64,000 nucleotides of DNA from assembly GCF_041260155.1 (NCBI RefSeq), contig NC_091932.1:9180804-9244803 (forward strand). The letters run 5' to 3'. This document shows positions 58,562-64,000 of the stretch, piece by piece. Every line of letters begins with the position of its first letter. The stretch's first letter is position 1. The stretch comes from Ptychodera flava. Lineage: Eukaryota > Hemichordata > Enteropneusta > Ptychoderidae. The notes beneath the pieces are model-generated. The model made no database searches. It was not told where the DNA came from and saw only the letters and a program-made list of their open reading frames with translations. The position numbers were made by a program, and so were the translations under genes.

Positions 58562-60230
58562 ATAAACGTTTGGTAAATGATCTTCCTTTCCATCATGAGT
58601 AGAACTCAGGGTGAAATACGACCCCTTCTATTTCCACATCCACTGATAATTACTTTTAGTGGCTCTGCAATCCAATGTTTATGTTATCAAGATTAAATTT
58701 ACACGAAAAGACGTTGTTCCTATCATCGCGATGTGTTATCCTCAATCGACATCTGTAGTATGTTAAGCCAATGTTATCGGATTTAGAAGAGATCACAATG
58801 TGTGTTAACGATCAAATGTTCGAGTTACAATTCGATGTGAAATGTAACAAGAGGAAACATTTTTGAAATTTAATTTGTAGATATCCTTGGCGTGATTAAA
58901 AATTCAAAACGCATGGTTGTAGATGAGAGTGTCCTCTTCCAGGATCCATACTATGAGAAGATTACAAAGTTGCATTAATTGCTGCTTCTATATATTTCTA
59001 TCCTCTTTCAAAAATGAAAATACTTTTCTATCTATGGCTTTTACGTCTGTAATAAAAATGTTATACATATTTCAGTCATTAAAATCGGTATACAATTTAT
59101 ATTGCCAGAAGATCACTGTGACAACCACACAAGAAACTGTACACATACACTATCCGGTCAGGTTAATGAAAATTAAATCTTTATGCACATTATGGCATGC
59201 ATATGCATGTCTTTCAGGGACTTGTTATGATTAGTGATGAATAATTTTGATCAAAATTACAGCATACATTTGGAAATACCAGTACGTTTCCATATAGACA
59301 TCAATAAATCAAAATTGCGCCAGACAACTTAAAAAGTTTACAAATCGATTTTTCAACAGGCAGTGAAAAATGTCAACATTCTATGAGCTCCATACATTTA
59401 TGCTTTCGGACAAAGAGACAGATCTCAAACCAGACTCGCCTATTAGCAAAACTCTAACGAGAGTACATGTGTATTTACCGATTCTTTTCTTTCAAGACTC
59501 GGCGAAACGATAACTACGACACTTACATTGACCTGGATATACAGCAAGCCGCACAAACATCTGCGAAAAATTGCAAAGCTCTCTACTCAAAACTTTCTTT
59601 TAAACATTAATCTATACATGCCGTTCAGATGAAAAACCTCTGTCAAATACGAAGGTGTAAAACAAAGTTAACAATGCCTGACGATCGCATCGTCACCTTG
59701 ACTACAAATGCCTATTAACTCAACGCCTGTCATCTAAATCCCGAATCGTACTGCAATTATACCAGTTTATGGAAGGGCAATTTCGTATATTCACTCTCTT
59801 CCGGTTACACTGTTTCTCCTTCAAAGTGAAATCATCCTCTACTAGATCTATATAGAATTAGTTAGAGTTATATGAGAAATTACGGAATTTTTTAAGTTTC
59901 TTGTACAACACGATAGACTATGGTTGCAGTGACATGTCAAAAGAAAGCAGGTCAGTATGACATCTACTAAAAGGTTCAGAGAATAAGATTAATGTTCACG
60001 CTCAGACCATTGATTCTTTTTCTAGAGCCTTCAGCCGGGCCTGGGATCGTTAATTTGAAGTGATGCATTTAATGATTTATTTTGTAAAATGCAATAAGTT
60101 TAACGCGAAGAAATGTAGGTGTAGGCGTATAGCAAAATGTGTAGAGTAACAGAGAACAAGCAAACTATTGTATCTGGTCGATCAAGCTTGTTTCAAACTT
60201 TGAGATGTAGCCAAACCACCCAAGCGTTCG
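58562..60230. repeat. Dispersed repeat segment r3, copy 2
   Basis: Direct-orientation copy of 16293-17960 with scattered substitutions and small indels. ORFs at 58923 and 60137 are not supported as genes. Confidence 0.85.
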
Positions 60231-60469
60231 GGATTTTTATTACAGACGTAAAAGTCGTAGGTGGAAAAGCATTGTTTGTTTTTTTTTTCATTTTTGAAAT
60301 GCATAAATCAGAGGCTCGAAATGTCTATGGCATGAAATGCACCTTTATAGTCTCAACATAGTAAGTATTCCTTTCATTCCTTTCAATGGAAGAGGACACT
60401 CTAACCTTCACCCACGCGTGCGGAATTGTAATCAGGCCAACGTTCGTAAAGTTTCAAAGTAAAATTTAA

Positions 60470-61265
60470 GTGTTCTGAAAGTTGGTATTATGGAGGGATC
60501 TTCTTTCTCTGATATTCTGGAAATGCTATGCATAGGCTGTACTCGGCATATTGTACCCTTAACAATTTGGTATTGGGCGTTCCATTACTTCATCGACGTT
60601 AACATCGACATGACTGTTGTTTTTTATATAAAGTTATTGAGATTGCTGTAAATAGTAAATTGCTGTCAAGTAGTTTGATTAACACACATTTTAACGATAG
60701 GCAGGGTACGCATGCTTACACAAGACTCTAATTCTCTTCACGCACAATGTCATCCTGCATGTCTTTTCCGCCCTTTTGCGAGATGCGTAGTTCTATCCTT
60801 TTTCGAATATATAGTACAACGCTGCAATATTTCAACAAGACACTTCCAAAATATTTTACAATTAGAATTTTGGGGGTTGTTTTTAAAACCAGCACAAAAT
60901 ATAATTTGCTTTGCGTCTTGTTGGTTTTTCCTTCAAAAGCAGAATCCGTCATTCAAATCGTTCTAAATGACTAAGAAATTGCATAAAATGTTTAACATGG
61001 GAACACAATTTGAAATATTCTTCAATTATCAGCCACAATGCTGTCCAGAAATGAATTCACTGCTTATCCTTTTGAGGCTACGTTACTCAAAATTGGCATG
61101 AAATCCCGCAACCAGGCGCTCCTGTTACACACTCAACTTTGGTGTACACTGTCATCACTATCAGGTCAGGTAAAAGTCACCTTGGGAAACAGGTCAAGAC
61201 AAATGAATGCTTCCAGATTTCATCAAGAGGTCAGGGCTGTGTGGAGATATTTGCGAGTTAGTACA
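60470..61265. repeat. Dispersed repeat segments r0 and r1
   Basis: 60480-60650 matches 13627-13800; 61050-61265 matches 17985-18200 and, less well, 14940-15170. The blocks between (60660-61040) are AT-rich, with no gene. Confidence 0.7.
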
Positions 61266-61289
61266 CTATGAATAAGTAGGGGGGTATAC

Positions 61290-61352
61290 AAAACGAAGAC
61301 CGAAGATCGAAGACCGAACACCGAAGATCGAAGACCGAAGACCGAAGACCCC
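61290..61352. repeat. 7-bp tandem repeat (CGAAGAC/CGAAGAT)
   Basis: About nine copies of a 7-bp unit, (C)GAAGA(C/T)C, with one CGAACAC variant. Confidence 0.92.
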
Positions 61353-61559
61353 TGAATTTGGATTAAAGGCACGATGCATTCTAACCGGCAAGGACGGATC
61401 GAACGTTATAGTATTTAGTACGCAGTAATTACGCTGTTTCAGACATGATACACGCCAAATTACCATCACATCGGAGTCAAACTGAAACACTCGCCTGCGC
61501 GACTTGATAACGATGGCGGCTAACATTTCAAACACAATACACGAAGTTCAACCGAAATT

Positions 61560-63365
61560 AAGCCAATACGGCGAAATATGGCCCTTAAATACCGGAGATA
61601 TCACAGTTCTTTGATTTGTACTTTTGACTTTGACAGATACGGCAAGCCGCTAGTATTGGTTTCGGATTGTAATTCTCAAATAGGCGCAACTATTTTAATG
61701 TTTCATATAGCCAGTTTTGATATAATTGTGGATGAATAACTCTCACCTTGACCAATTGAAACAATCCCGACGAAATATGGACGATTATTACGAAAGATAT
61801 GCCAGGGCCTCAGGGTCTTCGTTTTGTACATTTGGACTTGAAAACCGCCCAAAATTAGTAGGTTTTTCTTAAATTACTCCAAAAATATACGTCCAAATTT
61901 TGTTTTTGGCACGGAATTGACTTCCTCCCACTATTCGTCACAAAATAAACCAATACCGACAATGAATGATCCTTAAATACCGAAGATATCAAGGGTCTTC
62001 GTTTTGTACTTTTGACCTTACAGATACGGTAAGCCGATGGCATTAGTTTCGGATTCCGATTTTCAAATAAATGCAACTTTTTTAGGTTTTAATGTTTCAT
62101 ATGGCCATTTTTGATATAGTTGTGGATGAATAATTCTCTCCTTGACCAATTGAAATAATCCCGAAGAAAAATGGACGATTTTTACGAGAGATATGCCAGG
62201 GTCTTCGTTTTGTACATTTGGACTTGAAAACCGCCCAAAATTAATAGGTTTTTCTTAAATTACACAAAGAATATACGTCCATATTTTGATTTTGGTACGG
62301 AATTGACTTCCTCCCACTATTCGTCACAAAATAAACCAATACCGACAATGAAGTGCCCTTAAATACCGGAGATATCAAGGGTCTTCGTTTTGTACTTTTG
62401 ACTTTGACATATACGGCTAATCGCTAGTATTCGTTTCGGATTCCGATTCTCAAATAAACGCATTTTTTTAGGATTTAATGTTCAATAGTTCGATTTTTGA
62501 TATAGTTGTGGATGAATAAATCTCACCTTGACCAATTGAAACAATCCCGACGAAATATGGACGATTATTACGAAAGATATGCAGGGTCTTCGTTTTGTAC
62601 ATTTGACTTGAAAACCGCCCAAAATTAGTAGGTTTTTCTTAAATTACTCCAAAAATATACGTCCAAATTTTGTTTTGGCACGGAATTGACTTCCTCCCAC
62701 TATTCTTCACAAATTAAATCAATAGCGACGAAATATGGTCAATAAATACCGGAGATATAAAGGGTCTTCGTTTTGTACTTTTGACTTTGACAGACTCGGA
62801 TACGGTACTAGCCGCTGGCATTAGTTTCGGATTCCGATTTTGAAATAAATGCAACTATTTTAGGTTTTAATGTTTCATATGGCCATGTTTGATATAGTTG
62901 TAGATGAATAACTCTCTCCTTGACCAAATGAAATAATCCCGACGAAAAATGGACGATTTTTACGAGAGATATGCCAGGGTCTTCGTTTGTACATTTGGAC
63001 TTGAAAAACGCCCAAAATTAGTATGTTTTTTGAAATTACTCCAAAAATATACGTCCAAATTTTGTTTTGGCACGGGATAGACTTCCTCCCACTATTCTTC
63101 ACAAATTAAACCAATACCGACGAAATATGGTCAATAAAAACCAGAGATATAAAGGGTCTTCGTTTTGTACTTTTGACTTTGACATATACGGCTAATCGCT
63201 AGTATTCGTTTCGGATTCCGAAACTCAAATAAACGCAATTTTTTTAGGATTTAATGTTCAATAGTTCGATTTTTGATATAGTTGTGGATGAATAAATCTC
63301 ACCTTGACCAATTGAAATAATCCCGACGAAATATGGACGATTTTACGAGAGATATGCCAGAATTT
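61560..63365. repeat. Dimeric tandem repeat, ~385-bp unit, ~4.5 copies
   Basis: TCTTCGTTTTGTAC occurs near 61816, 61996, 62207, 62383, 62586, 62764, (variant) 62984 and 63157, alternating spacings of ~180 and ~205 bp. Type A half continues TTTTGACTTTGACA...; type B half continues ATTTGGACTTGAAAACCGCC. A higher-order dimer, non-coding. Confidence 0.9.
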
Positions 63366-63516
63366 TTTTTAAACTTCTCCTTAGTTTTTGTCTTTTTCAT
63401 TATTCTCGGTCAGTTCTATTATATTTTTACCGAATACCACATATATATCAGTTTTTACCTGTAAAATATTAGTTAGCCGCCTCTGTTGACTACATTTGGT
63501 CGTCTGCCACACAGTT

Positions 63517-63597
63517 ACGCGTGGTTCGATACATAGCGGCCGCCGCGCGCGGTATGCGTGCATACCACGCGGCGGCCGCTATGTATCAACCGCACGT
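63517..63597. repeat. GC-rich palindrome containing two NotI-type sites
   Basis: Arms around GATACATAGCGGCCGCCGCG (63528-63547) and its complement (about 63569-63588), nearly continuous through the centre GGTATGCGTGCATACC. Strong contrast with the AT-rich surroundings. Confidence 0.9.
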
Positions 63598-64000
63598 ATG
63601 TGCTAGTCACCTATGCGAATTCTGGCGGAATCAGCAAACTTTTGTTTTCCGTCTTTTCTCCGAGTCAGTAAGACTCGGCTTTCCCCCATGGGGCATGACC
63701 GATCACCGACGCGAGTGGTACTGTGGCGTACAGCAGCGTCAGCGTTGACTCGTACTCCATAGCTTGGTTGACAATGGCCCCAGTGCCGAACGTTCGATGT
63801 TCGGAAGCTGAATTTAGGTGGGCCACCGGAATTCAAACTTTTACTTTTTTGAGGACATGTTTTTATCGATATCTTGCGATCCGCGCGCAGCCGCCACGTC
63901 AAATATCGACCGTTGGCATTAAAAAATACGTTTTAAAAATGTTACCAAGTGGGAGTGCCTCTTTAAGTAGCACATAGTGGATAATCGAATGGTCGTACTG
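63598..64000. other. Right edge, no gene recognised
   Basis: Slightly GC-richer sequence with overlapping ORFs on both strands (63521-63977) lacking recognisable motifs. Confidence 0.4.

Overview
The window is eukaryotic and looks like an invertebrate animal, most likely an invertebrate deuterostome (amphioxus, hemichordate or echinoderm; I cannot decide which). The reasons are GT-AG introns, about 60% or more A+T, dense microsatellites, many Harbinger-type MITEs, a RAG1-N-terminal-like (N-RAG) gene and a Gmr1-like LTR retrotransposon, a group described from deuterostomes. I see no ordinary host housekeeping gene. Nearly everything recognisable is a mobile element or part of one, often nested, and most coding copies carry frameshifts (decay or assembly error).

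Left part (1-9.3 kb). A minus-strand, eight-exon gene runs off the left edge. It has a RAG1-type zinc-binding N terminus and RING finger followed by a conserved region known from invertebrate RAG1-N-like proteins. Next is a 5'-truncated Gmr1-like retroelement (integrase C-terminus, then RT, then RNase H, then polypurine tract and 3' LTR). Its RNase H is split by a 219-bp CACTG-ended MITE with a clean 3-bp target duplication. Two satellites follow: a 180-bp repeat and a 21-bp repeat organised into 126-bp higher-order units.

Middle-left (9.3-20.6 kb). A 3-kb foldback element has arms of tandem repeats in opposite orientation, with a Harbinger MITE in one arm. After it come microsatellites, more Harbinger-type MITEs and a non-coding dispersed repeat family that recurs at 58.5-61.3 kb.

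Core (20.66-58.04 kb). A Crypton-type tyrosine recombinase gene (DUF3504 class, minus strand) is split in two. Its N-terminal half and exon 2 start lie at 58.04-56.86 kb, and the rest of exon 2, with the catalytic C-terminus, at 20.96-20.67 kb. Between them sits a segment of about 35.9 kb bounded by ~130-bp near-identical terminal inverted repeats (20961-21090 and 56725-56855). It carries four large genes: a RecQ-like helicase (+), a ZAD/tandem-PHD/DUF6589 protein (-), a P-superfamily-like transposase (+), and a PIF1-like helicase (-) whose 3.8-kb intron contains the transposase on the opposite strand. An internal module at 46.9-47.8 kb equals the inner parts of the left and right ends put together. 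RecQ and DUF6589 start beside its 'b1' side (full CRE TGACGTCA), and transposase and PIF1 start beside its 'b4' side (NRF1-like GCGCATGCGC). I read this as a candidate giant transposon (or integrated circular replicon) with two divergent promoter modules. A 9.8-kb TTAA-flanked element, itself hosting a second foldback element, is nested in a DUF6589 intron.

Right part (58.1-64 kb). Long palindromes, a copy of the dispersed repeat, a 7-bp repeat, a ~385-bp dimeric tandem array and a GC-rich palindrome; no supported gene.
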